This document shows, one piece after another, positions 36,901-48,000 of a stretch of DNA of 64,000 nucleotides. A program made the translations under genes and the position numbers. Position 1 is the first letter of the stretch; the number at the start of each line of letters is the position of its first letter. The stretch comes from Ciona intestinalis. Its lineage: Eukaryota > Chordata > Ascidiacea > Phlebobranchia > Cionidae. The DNA lies in the NCBI RefSeq assembly GCF_000224145.3, contig NC_020173.2:1417435-1481434 (forward strand), given 5' to 3'. Below the pieces are notes generated by a model, which saw only the letters and a list, made by a program, of their open reading frames with translations, did not search any database and was not told the origin of the DNA.

Positions 36901-37826
36901 ATGAATGTAACTTACTTTATCCTCGCGTGGCCGGAAAACGACAGTCGTTTTCAACACAGGTGTTCATCCTCGTGCCAGCTTATTAGTTACGGTTGATATT
37001 TTGTAAGAAGATGTTTTTGGGAGCGCCTATAGAGATCGTTAGATATCTAGAAATCTAGCTTTAAATTGTTTCTGTAATGTGGCAGCAGTACATGCTTTGC
37101 AAGAAATACAGTACATTCTAACTACCGCAAAATCTTCTGACAAGTTATCTTACAGTGCATTGAATAACTAAGAGGTAGCTCAATAATAACTAAGAGGGGT
37201 TCAAGACGTCTCTGCTACCATTGTGGGCGTATGTGTCCTTGGGCAAGACACTTAACGGCAATTGCTCCAACCCAGTGGTCACTAATGGGTTGTCCAAATT
37301 ATCAGCCATACTTAAAAAAAATTTAAAAAAAAACAAACAAAAATAATCACCTACAAATTAACATACATGGTAACTCGTAAGCTGGCACGAGGTGTATTAA
37401 CACCCGTGTTATAACGACTCTCGTTTTCCGGCCACGCGAGGATAAAGTACGTTACATTTATTCATTCGAGCTTATTTCGCAGCCAACACTATGCAAAGAA
37501 GCCTGGCACAGAACTCTGCAGCTACACTTCAAACTGCACACAGCTTAGCTGCTGGTCTTGCCCCACCTTTTGCAGGTAACAACACGTTTCAGCACGTGAA
37601 GTCGCTTACAGATGGTGTTCTTACTGTCAGCGACAAGGAAATAGCCAAAGCGACCCGTGTCCTTTATAACAAAGGATTAATTGTCGAACCGTCCGGAGCC
37701 GCCGCCTTTGCTGCTCTCGTTACAGGGAAAGTACCAGAGCTGAAAGGGACAGTCGTGGTTTTAGTGACAGGTGGAAACGCATCGACTGAAGAGTTGTCTA
37801 AAGTATTCAACGATTACGAATGTTAG
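33956..37826 (+). CDS. Serine racemase / threonine dehydratase-like PLP enzyme
   Basis: Fold-type II PLP enzyme; such proteins deaminate Thr/Ser or racemise Ser. Five exons: 33956-34121, 35316-35512, 35773-35903, 36494-36639, 37483-37826, giving 327 residues, typical of serine racemase (about 340). The Schiff-base lysine is Lys59 in GSFKSRG. ISAGNYGKAFA is the phosphate/substrate asparagine loop (family SSGNHGQA; Gly-Asn kept). The PLP-phosphate glycine loop is CCGGGGLVSG. PSGAAAFAAL and VLVTGGNAS match the C-terminal blocks. There is no ACT regulatory domain, as in serine racemase and catabolic dehydratases. Intron 2 has a GC donor (CAG|GCAAGT). Substrate cannot be decided; a plain L-threonine/L-serine ammonia-lyase is as likely as a racemase. 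Confidence 0.92.
34541..35003. mobile_element. hAT-like non-autonomous element, 463 bp
   Basis: The ends are CCGCGGTTCCCAAAG and GTTTGAGAACCCCTG, imperfect inverses, flanked by a perfect 8-base duplication ATTTAGAA at 34533-34540 and 35004-35011. GTGCGCCG blocks lie near both ends. Intron 1 of the racemase-like gene. Confidence 0.88.
35122..35307. mobile_element. MITE copy
   Basis: TATTAGGATGGGGTAAGATG to CCCATCTTACCCCATAGTAC, in intron 1 just before exon 2 of the racemase-like gene; its right end abuts the acceptor region. Confidence 0.7.
35539..35734. mobile_element. MITE copy
   Basis: Starts TATAGTAAGGTGGGGGAGAT and ends TCCCACCTTCCCCCACCC. Intron 2 of the racemase-like gene. Confidence 0.8.
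35930..36296. mobile_element. Two overlapping or nested MITE copies
   Basis: TAGTAGGCTGGGGTTAGGGT opens a degenerate copy. A second start (GGGCATGGGAAAGGTGGGAC) at about 36128 leads to a better core (GATCAGGATATTTGG). Intron 3 of the racemase-like gene. Confidence 0.55.
36649..36854. mobile_element. MITE copy with a short insertion
   Basis: TATAGTAGAGTGGGGGAAGA to CTCCCCCACCCTACT. Between them lies about 75 bases of another short repeat (GGGCCAAGTCTGGCC then CAGGTCCTCACGGACC), also recognisable at 37840-37918 and, more weakly, at about 4780-4860 and 36396-36460. Confidence 0.6.
36893..36992 (-). mobile_element. SINE 3' fragment, reverse
   Basis: Reverse complement of the SINE 3' end with its (ATTC)n tail: GAATGAATG, TATCCTCGCGTGGCC, CGTGCCAGC. 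Confidence 0.7.
37195..37468 (+). mobile_element. 5'-truncated SINE
   Basis: The body from CTACCATTGTGGGCGTATG through TGTCCTTGGGCAAGACAC, GTAACTCGTAAGCTGGCAC and GGCCACGCGAGGATAAAG, with an ATTCATTCG tail ending about 15 bases before the last racemase-like exon. Confidence 0.8.
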
Positions 37827-38082
37827 CGATCATAAGGTTGACGATTGGGCCAAATCTGGACTAATCCCAAGTCCTTGACGAAGACCTCGTCACCCCCATA
37901 AGAATGGAATAGAAGGCGGACGATTTATAATTTGAGTTATAGTAGCCTACATTTGTGTATGTATTTGCATAGGTGAATAGTTCTGCACTTTTAGTAGACG
38001 TTATAATTTTGTAATTAAATTCCAACACAACCTAAGAGAGATTTCTCTAGTAGGCCGTGTATCCAAAAATTAAAACTTAGAT
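37827..38082. other. Convergent 3' region
   Basis: Short spacer between the ends of the racemase-like gene (+) and the SET gene (-). It holds a short repeat (37840-37918) shared with the insert at about 36755-36830. Confidence 0.5.
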
Positions 38083-40348
38083 TCACGGAGTTAGAACAGT
38101 CGAATCGAAAGGAAGAAAGCCACAACAAGAAATTGAACCACAATGACATGGCAGTTGCTGGACTACTGAAGGCTTCTCGTTATCGCAGGAACCGCCATAA
38201 TGAAAAGATAGTTCCTCCCCGGCTTGTATGTTTTTCGCAGCGAATAAAGTAAGCCGGGGCCCCACAAAATCGGACGCGGACAGGCACCATAATTAAGTTG
38301 GGTTCGCAACAATGGTTAATAAATCGCCCAACGTTAGCCTTTGTGTCGCGGGTCAATGTATGTCGCAAAGGGTGCCAGGACNCCAAGTGTACCCGCACCG
38401 CTATTATGTAGTTCATCTCGCCGGAGCGTTGACTGGCAGTCCTACTGATAGCTTCTTGTTTCTCAAGCACCTCACCGGCGTACTCACACACAAAATTTCC
38501 GCGGGTTAATTTCGGAAAGTGTCTTGACACCCAGACCACGATTTTTGGTTCGGAAAATAAACAGCTTGCACTTAACACCGTGCTGTACTTCCCGGTTTAA
38601 ACACCCATCCCCGCATTTACACATTGCGTTACACTCCACCACTGGCATGGATGGTATATGAGTCAGTTTCAATTCTTCCAAGATTTTGACTCTCTTTCCA
38701 TCACTTAACATGAGCGTGTAATTGTTTCCAAACATACGAAGACATCCACAGCTGTCGGTCTGGTTCGAGTCCGCATCGGCGTTATCGCAAGTCATCCTCT
38801 GGCAGGTACAGCCTTCGAAGCGGATTAAAGAAGGGTCCGTGTCGTGCGATGTGCCCACGTTGACCGCGCTGTACTGCAACGAAAAGCTTAACTTTAATTA
38901 AACTGTCAAACTGAACGGCAAGCGATTAAAACGTCGATTCAATTCTCGTCGACGCGTCACTTTCTAAATTGTGCGAGCAAGCGTGAAATTTAAGGCTGCT
39001 ATTTTCGACGTGCGCAATTACATCGTCAGGGACAAAGCTTTCTAAGTTTAGGTCGAATTACTGTGAGGGCAAATTCAATCAAACTAATTGGCTTGACATT
39101 CGAAAAGAATTGATTTTACTTCCCAGCGGAACGGTACGACAGGTCTGCAGCCCTGAGACACGATAAACCTTATTCTCCACCCTTTCCCCACAGGGCTCGA
39201 ACTAGCGCCTGACAATGCAATTCGTGGTTTAACATCTTGATCTCATGGCCGCCTCTCGCGAAAAGTAACGATCTTCGACGGCCTCGAAGCCTTTATTGAT
39301 TTCATTTCGAAGTCGCATCAGCGATGCGCGATTGCTATGCGATGTGCATATTCTCAAGGCGAATTTATTTCGCTTCGTTTATATAGGTTTTAATAATGTA
39401 CACCCTATCAGTGTAAGGTAAGATGGGTACTATAAGCCAATATTTGCTATTAGTGATTTACCAATTACTCTTTAACTATTAATTTTTATTTTACAGGCTT
39501 GAAGAAACGGGTATATAGTAGGATGGGGGGAGATGGGACACCTTTTCATTCGATTTTCTCGTACATTTTGGTAGTAAACAAAGAACATTCAAGGAATTAT
39601 AAAACCTTGTCCTCGCGACTTTCACAGCCCGTTGTTCATTTTTTAAAACTCGACCAGGATATTTATATATTTTGTGCTAAAGGTGTCCCATCTTCCTCCA
39701 CCCCACTATATAATTTTTTATAAATAAATATTCTTTGTTTACAACCGAATAGGACGATAAATGAAAACAAAAACATTGACTATTTTCCCCCGACCAATGC
39801 TATAGGTTTTTAACCCCAGGACACAATTACTAAAAACAGCTTTATATTTATCTCCCAAAGGACTGTACACACTGCGCAAACATGTTTTTGTTAGACTTTA
39901 ATTTTATTTAACGTTCAGCTTTAGCAGCAAGATCTGAGATTTCACGCGCAAATGTGCCCACTGTTCTGTCCAAAATTGATTTGCGCAATTTAATTCGAGG
40001 TTTAAAAAACGAATAGCATTTGCGATGATTATTCTGAACGAAGAGATCGTCATACAAATTCTGTATATTAATTTGTTAAATTAAATAATAATTGAACATT
40101 ACATAAACTGAGAAGACAAGAAAAAATATACATATGTATAATGCATATACGCGTACAGTCTTAATTTGATTTATGCACGAGCACAATACATGATTAACCT
40201 GTAATTTGACCTGTAAATAAACGATTTTTGATGGTACGTCGCCAGGTATTATCTCCACGCTTGCTTGGGGGGAATTGCTGTAATTTTCCATGTCAGCGTG
40301 ACTTCGAAGGTGAGGGGAACGCTCGATACGGAAGTCGCCAGGTCGCAT
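38083..40348 (-). CDS. SETMAR: SETMAR-type SET-domain histone lysine methyltransferase
   Basis: Protein-lysine methyltransferase with pre-SET, SET and post-SET parts. Exon 1 is 40211-40348 (46 codons from ATG, donor CAG|GTCAAA). Exon 2 is 38083-38873 (acceptor CGTTGCAG); both are phase 0, and the join gives IVYLQYSAVNVG, like FQYTPDHV in SETMAR. Pre-SET cysteines follow (FEGCTCQRMTC, CGCLRMFG, ECNAMCKCGDGCLNR). SET has GNFVCEYAGEVL, NYIIAVR and VGRFINHCCEPN; post-SET has PCHCGSISCCGFLPF. The SET frame is broken: one extra A in an AA run near 38507, plus at least two more shifts from about 38250 to 38400 around a single N at 38382. The clustering at an uncalled base suggests sequencing error more than decay. 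There is no mariner transposase part; that fusion is known only in anthropoid primates. Confidence 0.88.
39512..39712. mobile_element. MITE copy
   Basis: TATATAGTAGGATGGGGGGA to CTTCCTCCACCCCACTATA with TAGTAAACAAAGAACATTCA inside. It lies in the intron of the SET gene. Confidence 0.85.
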
Positions 40349-41056
40349 TTATCGACCGATAAGATAACTACTTAAAGCTTTCATTAGCACGCTAAGGTTG
40401 CGGCGAAAATGCCAATTCAGTCCCGGCTTCGCTATATCGATTTTGGCTCAGATATACTTAACACTCTTGAGAAATAGCAGCCTCTCGGGATAAAAAGAGA
40501 TGACACGCCAGTCACGCCTACAATCGAAAGGGACAGCGAACGAAAGTCAACGATTTTATCAAGAGATATCGTAACCAATGACTTTTCCTGCCTTATCGTT
40601 GACGATTTGTTAAATAAATTGAACTATGTGGACATCAAATTTACCCGTGTAACCTTGTATAATGTCTTTCAACGCGACGATAAGTAATCTTCTCGCAAAA
40701 AAAAAAACTTTATTTCTTACGCCTGTTTTTGCTAACCTTATCGCATTTTCAAGTCTGGTAAAATGTCCTTTAACACTAATGACAGATTTTTTTGCATGAT
40801 AGCACAAACGTATGAGTTGTAGTTTCAGTTTATTGGCCACCATTAACACTTGTGTAATGTGGAAGACTGGACATGAACTAAAACTGGCATGGTTTGAATT
40901 CCGAAAAGAAATTGCTTGAATTACACTTATGATAACTGAGAAATTGGATTTGAACTCTTTCGGACCGTTGGCTACGAAACGAGCAACAAAATTACGCATG
41001 ATTGACACAGCGTTGTAGCGAAACATCGCACGATAAATGGCTTAACTTATTTACAA
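40349..41056. other. Spacer between SET gene start and SLC7A6OS end
   Basis: No recognised gene. A 138-codon (-) frame at 40610-41026 has no domain, no splice context and runs through A-rich sequence, so I do not call it. Confidence 0.5.
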
Positions 41057-42344
41057 CTAAAACCCGTCGTCGTCATCGTTTGCCTGGCAATTGTCGTAAC
41101 AGTCATAAGCATCGGCGTTAAACGAATCGAACCCAACGTCGTCGAAATTGTCCAAGTCCTCTGCGTAGTCTAAGTCGTCCAAATTGTCGTCGAACTGCGC
41201 AGGGTCAGCGCCATTCAGATAAGCCTCTGCCATTGCATCTGTCTCGTCCTCCCTCCCGCACGGCTCACAGTCATCACTGTCGTATCTATCGACTTCCTCA
41301 TCAAAGAGCAATCTTCTTTCGTCCTCATCAATGCTATGCAAATATATATAAAATTTTATTTCCGTGAAAAAAATCTTTGAAAAAAATCCGGATGTTATTT
41401 AAAAAAAAATCTGGATGTTGGATGTTAGATGTAGGTACCTGTCCTCTTCATCAGGATAATCGTTCCTCCAGTTGTCCTCATCATTGCTGTCATCATCATC
41501 ATCAAGTTTATCCGGATCCGTCCATTCTGGATCAATGTGAAGGTATAAGTCTCTGTGGAAGAGATAATTTAAACCCCAAGACAAATGTTTAGCTAAGGGG
41601 ACATCCAAATGCAAAATTATCTAACCTGCAAGGTTGTACATAGAGAAGGTCTTGGACATTCCAATTCTTTGCTGTGTTTTGGCAATAATACAGATCATAA
41701 ACAAAGTCATCTTCCGCTTGTTTCTTGGGATTTATAGTCAATTTTTCGCGCAGCATTGCAACGGTGTTACAGAGAATATCACTATCACACGGAGGGGTGT
41801 CATTTTTCACTAAATTCTCTTCCACATCCAGAAGAGCAGTGAGTTTCTTTGACTTTGGTTTTTTCGGCTCTTCATCTGAAGAGCTGTTTGCTCTGTGTCG
41901 GAACAGTTTGCTGCACAAGCTGCTGCTTACAGGATCTGAGTCTCTCCTCCTCTTCTTCTCACCTTCGGACTTCTCCTTTCCTTTACAGAAGCTTATGAAT
42001 TTGTATTTATGCTTTGCAGGTGGCTCTTCTTTGACTTGAGTGGCAAGTTTTCCCGCAAGCACTTTGCATGGATGGGAAGCAGCTACTGCTGGCTTGTACA
42101 TGGAAACCAACTTATTTCTTGTGCTTATAGCGCTCTGAATTTTTTCTGTCACTCCATCATCTATAGAAGAAGAAGCGCCAACCGTGGCAGCAAAATGAAA
42201 CACATTTTCTTCGATCTGAATAATGTCGGCCATGCCACTTTTACCCCGGAAGTTTTCATTAAGCTTTGTTCGCTTGCAAGCAAGTAGGAGGGCCTCTGCA
42301 GGCTCAGCATTTCGCTTTCTTTTAACTCTTATTACAGTGGCCAT
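41057..42344 (-). CDS. SLC7A6OS: SLC7A6OS / Iwr1, RNA polymerase II nuclear import adaptor
   Basis: Iwr1-family protein that binds assembled RNA polymerase II and carries the import signal. Three exons: 41626-42344, 41439-41552, 41057-41333, giving 369 residues (human about 309). The N-terminus has VIRVKRKRNAEPAEALLLACK, almost the vertebrate VLRVKRKRSAEPAEALVLACK, including the basic import signal. The middle is lysine/serine-rich and disordered (SSSDEEPKKPKSKK). The Iwr1 core is DFVYDLYYCQ and later EDNWRNDYPDEED. The C-terminal 90 residues are very acidic (Asp/Glu runs ending DDDDGF). The ATG is the family start. Leader exons lie upstream. Confidence 0.94.
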
Positions 42345-43864
42345 ACTTAATTTGGCAAAACCTGTTCAAAATGCAGCAATGTAAATAAAATGCAGCCAAT
42401 AAGAGATGTATGACAACGCACTGCAAACAGAAAAAATTACCTTTTTTCTAAATAAACCTCACATTTTGACAAACAATAAAATATTACATTTTACCACTTC
42501 TAGTCTTAAAACTAGATTAGAACTAAAATCTAATTTATTAAGACTATTAAAAATCAACCCTTTGCCATTAACAGTTTATAGCTTAACATTATGTAACCAA
42601 AACCATTACAACAACTGTCAATGGTATAAATTTTAACCACTTTTTAGCCAAGCAATATCCGATCACATTAAATTATTTATAAGTGTTAGTAATCAATATG
42701 CATACCTAACAAAACATAATCACATTACAGTAACTTGTACATTAATATTTCACCTAGCATAGCATGATCACAGTCACTTGAAAAGTTAAATATTGTAGAC
42801 CGCACTCATACAAATGCATACTAACAAGAAGTGGCAATCCACTAATGCCATTTACCAATACAGTAATGCCAGTAAGTACAGTTTACCGATATTATCAGTA
42901 TATTAGATTCCTATTGATTTTCATTGAATTCGATTTGTGGATAAACAAAGAATTAATAAGCGAAATACACATTTCAAGTTGACATCGATTTTGCATACAA
43001 TTGCATCTCTATATCTGCTTTATTTTTAGTCAGTAACATACAAAAACTTTTTATTATTAAAATAAGTATATATAAAGCCTATCTAAAACGTCTAGCTCTG
43101 TCTACTATTACCTTTCCCAACAGACTCACTGCAACTGAACTATGCTGTGAGCTCCCCTGTGTTTATATACAGTGAAGGGATAAATTAAACGATAGATAAA
43201 GGAAATGCCTTTTTTTCTTTCTTGGTCCCTTAAGACAGAACTCTAAGACAACAACACAAACTTGGAAAACATTTTTCCATAGGGTTCCGGAAGAAAAAAG
43301 CAGCAGCAGCATGAATTATTAAAACAATACATATGTGATTTCCCAAGGGCGCCATCACACCAGTTTCACCGAGCATATAATGCATAAGGTATTGACGCCC
43401 TGCCCGATTTGGGCAGGAATAAATTAAAATATTAAATTATAAGCACTCAGCAACAATCAATAATAAACAATAAACCGATATTTTATTACTGCCAAAGAAT
43501 TACCTGGGACTGAAAACTTCATTAAGCCTAATGCATTACCCTTTCAATGTGAGGAAATTTATAATGACAAATATTACTTGGGACCAAATTTCACAACTAT
43601 TTTGAAAACGCATTATTTCAATTAGCTAAGACCACAGTCGTTCTGGCTAAGACGACTTCATCACATTTAATTAGTACCATGTTCGACCAATGTTACTGGC
43701 TAATGCACATTATAATAAACAACCAAAATATTGCCATTTTAACGGTAAGGTACACAATTGTGTCTTACCTGAAAACTACTGTTCAACAAAATCTCCGCTT
43801 CTTTTCGTCCGATTAAAATCACGACTGCTTCTTCTCCAGCTGCTAAATCCGTGTAAAGATCCAT
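42345..43864 (-). CDS. Leader exons of SLC7A6OS with an upstream small reading frame
   Basis: Two exon-like pieces splice cleanly on the minus strand: 43769-43864 (32 codons starting MDLYTDLAAGEEAVV, donor CAG|GTAAGA) and 43112-43156 (15 codons, acceptor ACACAG, donor AAG|GTAATA). Both are phase 0. The next acceptor, TTTTGAACAG ending at 42362, continues this frame for VLPN and a TAA, three bases before the SLC7A6OS ATG (bases GT lie between). The product would be 51 residues and I recognise no family. It may be an upstream ORF, a second cistron, or a chance frame in a leader, with the 42362 site instead serving as a trans-splice acceptor. Confidence 0.4.
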
Positions 43865-44379
43865 AAACTGACTGCCTGAAAGTCTATTTTGCCAACGTAA
43901 CCGACAGCCAACATCCTAAGCTGTTGCAAGAACATGCGTCATAGTTTTTGTTTGACTCTCTGTCGCTACGTAGAGGCCGTCTAAAAAAGATTTTGTCTGG
44001 CCAAGCATTTTTCATAGTTGTTCCTCGCTAGAAACATGGCCTACTCTGTGTATTAACAAGTATGCAATGGGGTAGAAATAATGTTGTTAAAACATGTTGC
44101 ACACATTTGTTTCAAAAATGAAATAGGAGCTACATTAATGGAACTTCTTACTCACGAGTAGCAACTTACGTAAACGTAACCGAGCTGCACAACGGCCTAC
44201 TAGTTTACGAGTGACCTTTCTCATCTGTGCTTATACTACTCGCTGTGCGTGTTTTTAAACTACATCCACGTTAAAACGGGCGTTTTATTTTGCACAAAAA
44301 TCTACATGTCCAATTTGGTACCAAGCTTGGAGAGAAACTCCAACTTACCTGGAATTTCGTAACTCCTAGGAATTACGTC

Positions 44380-44600
44380 AACATTTCCTAACTCTCTTGT
44401 TCCTGCGTTCAGGCATATAGGCACACATTGGAACTGTGCGGAACCAGACCTCGAACCTAGGCAGTATATGATTTGCGTTGGGTATTTGAGGAACATTGGC
44501 AGTTCCATCTTGTAGTAATTGTAGCATAAGAGGAATATGTGCTTTTAAGTAGCCAAGTGTACGACGATCATTCGGACAGTGTATTTGATATGGTAGGTAA
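44380..44600. repeat. Segment repeated at 52726-52940
   Basis: Both copies share GTATATGATTTGCGTTGGGT, TGAGGAACATTGGCAGTTCC, TGTGCTTTTAAGTAGCCAAG and TGTACGACGAT in the same order and strand, and each is followed within about 60 bases by a MITE. Confidence 0.85.
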
Positions 44601-44651
44601 CGATAATAAAAGTATGTTCGCAACATAATGTGCTATGTCAGTGTCGGTAGT

Positions 44652-44821
44652 TATAGTAGGGCGGGAGAAGATGGGATACCTATTCATTCTATTATCTCGT
44701 CCCATTTGGTAGTAAACAAAGAATATTCAAAGAATTATAAAACCGTATCCTCACGACTCCCGTGATCAGGATGCTTATATATTATGAACTAAAGGTGTCC
44801 CATCTTCCCCACCCTACTATA
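44652..44821. mobile_element. MITE copy
   Basis: TATAGTAGGGCGGGAGAAGA to CATCTTCCCCACCCTACTAT, slightly shortened in the middle. Confidence 0.85.
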
Positions 44822-45069
44822 CTTCATTGTTAATTTTGATAATTGTAAAATTGTACTCAAAATCGGTGTTTTTATAAGAAACACTCGTGATACAGTGGCT
44901 ATATACAAGCGTGGAAAACAGCGCCCTATTTGCACGCGCTCAAGCATAAAGTGTATCCCCCGCAAGGCGCAAATGCTTTTTGAACAAATACACTCTTCCT
45001 CAAAGAAAATATATTGTACAATTGAATATACTTTGGGTTGTTGTGCTTATCTTATCCATTTGTTGTAGG

Positions 45070-48000
45070 AGCCGTCTACTCTCGAAAGTGAAGAATCAGT
45101 AACAGGTAGGCGGAGACCTCTTAGTTTCCAAAATCGAGCAAAAGCGGTGACTTTCGCAATGAATCTAATGGAACCTGTTGGGTTTTGTTTGTGATTTCCT
45201 TTTTGTGGGAAGGCGTAAAATAGCTTATATTTACCTTATCAAACATTCTTTGCAAAAAATATAGAAAATTACCCCTATTAAATGACTAAAATGTCACAAA
45301 TTCACCGCTTCTAAATCTCGTTTTTGACTTTTTTCGATACAGAAAACAAATTACGCATATTTTTTAGACTTTCCAACCTTAAAATTTGTTTTTAAGTACC
45401 GAAAACATGCATTTTCCCCATCATACCTACTGTGTTATTTTGGGCACAAATTACAAAACATTAACCCTACATGATTAAGCAAGTAAACTTCTATTCATAC
45501 AGACAATGCCAACAACTATGCGTGGGAAGAGTCAAGCTACGACAACGAAGTTCTTCAGATAGATGAACATGTAAATTAAAACGCTTTGTATAAAACTTGT
45601 TTAAAGCATTGTAAGGAATGCAAAACATGTTTGGTGTGTTCAAAACAATAGAAAACTATATATGTATATATAAATCACCACATACGTTTTAGTTTCGCTT
45701 TCTAGAAGAAGAAAATCCAAATATTCAAAATGAAACAAGTACGTATGACTTTGGATGGTAAATGCAGTTCTACACAATTACCACACTTCTTATATATACA
45801 GTTCCAAAGCAGCCATGTGAACCATCAACATCACAAAGCTGCGACGAAGAAACTGTATTTGTTCGAAATCCACCCAACAATCAACTGGTATATACTTTTA
45901 CAAGTTATATCATTACCCTGGTCAATTAAACATGTCTAAATCGCTAAATAATTGTTCATAGGAATCTAGCTTTCATCAGACCATATGCATTCACAACAGC
46001 AAGGTTTACCTGGGAGACGTAATCACTCACGTCTATTCACCGTCCTCCCCATTAAATCCTGACAGTGGACCAATAAGTAAGTGTATAATCTATAGTTCTA
46101 TACCATAAAGTTCGTAACCTCATAAAGCATTTTTCAATTTATAGTACAGTATATTCCAAATTTTCAGTTCAGAAGTTAAAAGAAAATCTGCGCTCCTATT
46201 CCTTGGGGATATCCGATTACATAACTGACCCAATACAGCCTAACCGCGTCATTCGCGCTGTTTAGCTACAAATGTCGGATGCTTCTGTTCCTTTGACAAG
46301 CAATTTCTTTGACGAGGGTCACTACACCAGACGACAAGAAGTTGCTACAACATTTTCACCCCCACGCGGCGATGTAGATCTTACGGAAATTTTCAATCCT
46401 GTCAATGTTAACGATGGTGCAAGTGAACAGCCAAGAAATACCGTGATAATAACTGGACAGGCAGGCATTGGAAAAACCACTGTGTCGAAAATGATCGTCG
46501 GGTTACTTTTGGATGACCGTTTGTCGGTTCCGTGCGAATTTATATTCTATTTAAGATTCTCTGAAATAGATTTCACCTCCAAAAAGAGTTTGGTTAAGAT
46601 ACTTCTCTTGCATTCCGGTTGCGAGTGGTCCGATTTCAAAGAGCATGAAAACGTCATCTACCAGAAGCTAAAAACAAGCTCAGGTGTTGTAATAGTAATG
46701 GATGGTTTGGATGAATCAAACACCGACCGTTTCTCGCGCGACACACGAAGATGTGACCCAACTGATGCTGAAGACGTGGCGTCCCAGCTGAAAAACCTAA
46801 TGAGCGGAGCGTCACTTCCAAAAGCGAGGATCGTGGTAACGTCAAGACCCCGTGAGTACCAAGCAATGCATTACACTTGCCGGCCACCCACATTGTATCG
46901 GGTGTTAGGTTTGGATAAAGCCGCTCAAGCGGGGATAGGTGAACAGATTTGTGGAGATATGTGGCCAATGGTACGGGATTACATTGAAAAGAATCCACAA
47001 ATACGTGTTATCTGCTACGTTCCTGTAATGTGTATTCTTGTCTTCCATGTACTCGTTTGGAAATTCAGTGACCCACGAAGTGCTGGCAATTTTAACACTA
47101 TGACTAGTGTGTTGGAGTTTGCTATTGGTTGGTACATTAGATCACCGCACGTCAATGGCACTGTCGATCTACGTAAGCTGTCCCTTCTCGCTTGGAACGG
47201 ATTCTTGGAACGCAAGATCATCTTTACTGAACAGGACTTGAGAAATGCTGGTATAGTCGAGCGATGCGCCGAGTCTTTCATCTGTACTACTTCTAATGGA
47301 ACGCAAAGCAATTTGAGGGTGATCCATTGCGATAAGAAGAGTTTTTTTGCCCATCTCGTCTGGCAAGAGTTTTTCACTGCTCTTCACGCAATATTCGAGC
47401 TTAGTGTGCGAGAATTCGAAGGATATATTTGCAAGATCCAACACCGACGATGGCAGGTTGTCACCAGGTGCATGTTTGGACTTTGTTGCAAGTCGATATC
47501 GCGCAGAATGCGTAATCTACTCGGTTCTATATCGTCAAGAGATGTCACCCAGAAACGACGTTTGCTTGTACATGCCGCCTGTACCTTACTAAATCAGGCC
47601 TCTAACATCGGCAAGCAAGCCAAACTTGAACGCATTTTCCTAGTTTGTGAATGGTGCAGAGAAATGTGTTCAGATGAGGTTACTGCACAAGTAGCTTCAA
47701 ATCTTCCTCTCCGTCTCACTTTCACAGGAGATATTCTTCCAAATGACGTCATGAACCTCCTGCACGTTGTCAGAGCGGCGAGTCACTCAATCGTCATCAA
47801 CGTTGCTGTTGGCACTGTGTTCATATCCGACTCAATGCACGGCCTTTTTACCAATGCGTCTCAGATGGAGAACGTGAAAGTAAGTGAAACATACACATAT
47901 ATATACTGTTGCTGCCAGGTATTGGACACTTATAGTGTGTTTTCCTAAAAGAAAAAAGGGAGTGGAAATATTCAATTGCTTACACTCCTAAACGTACAGT

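Larger units (their letters stand above)
43865..45069. other. Spacer with duplicated segment and MITE
   Basis: No certain gene. 44380-44600 recurs at about 52726-52940. A MITE lies at 44652-44821. An 82-codon (-) frame at 44378-44626 overlaps the duplicated segment. Confidence 0.5.

Noticed and set aside
38083-40348. SETMAR transposase fusion
   Set aside because: No mariner transposase sequence or mariner ends are present near the SET gene.
40610-41026. 138-codon (-) frame as a gene
   Set aside because: No domain, poor codon character, no neighbours or splice sites that fit.
41725-42287. (+) frames of 92-104 codons over SLC7A6OS
   Set aside because: Antisense shadows of a well-supported (-) exon.
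46654-47444. Long (-) frames antisense to the NACHT exon
   Set aside because: They are shadows of the long open + exon, which has clear Walker motifs.
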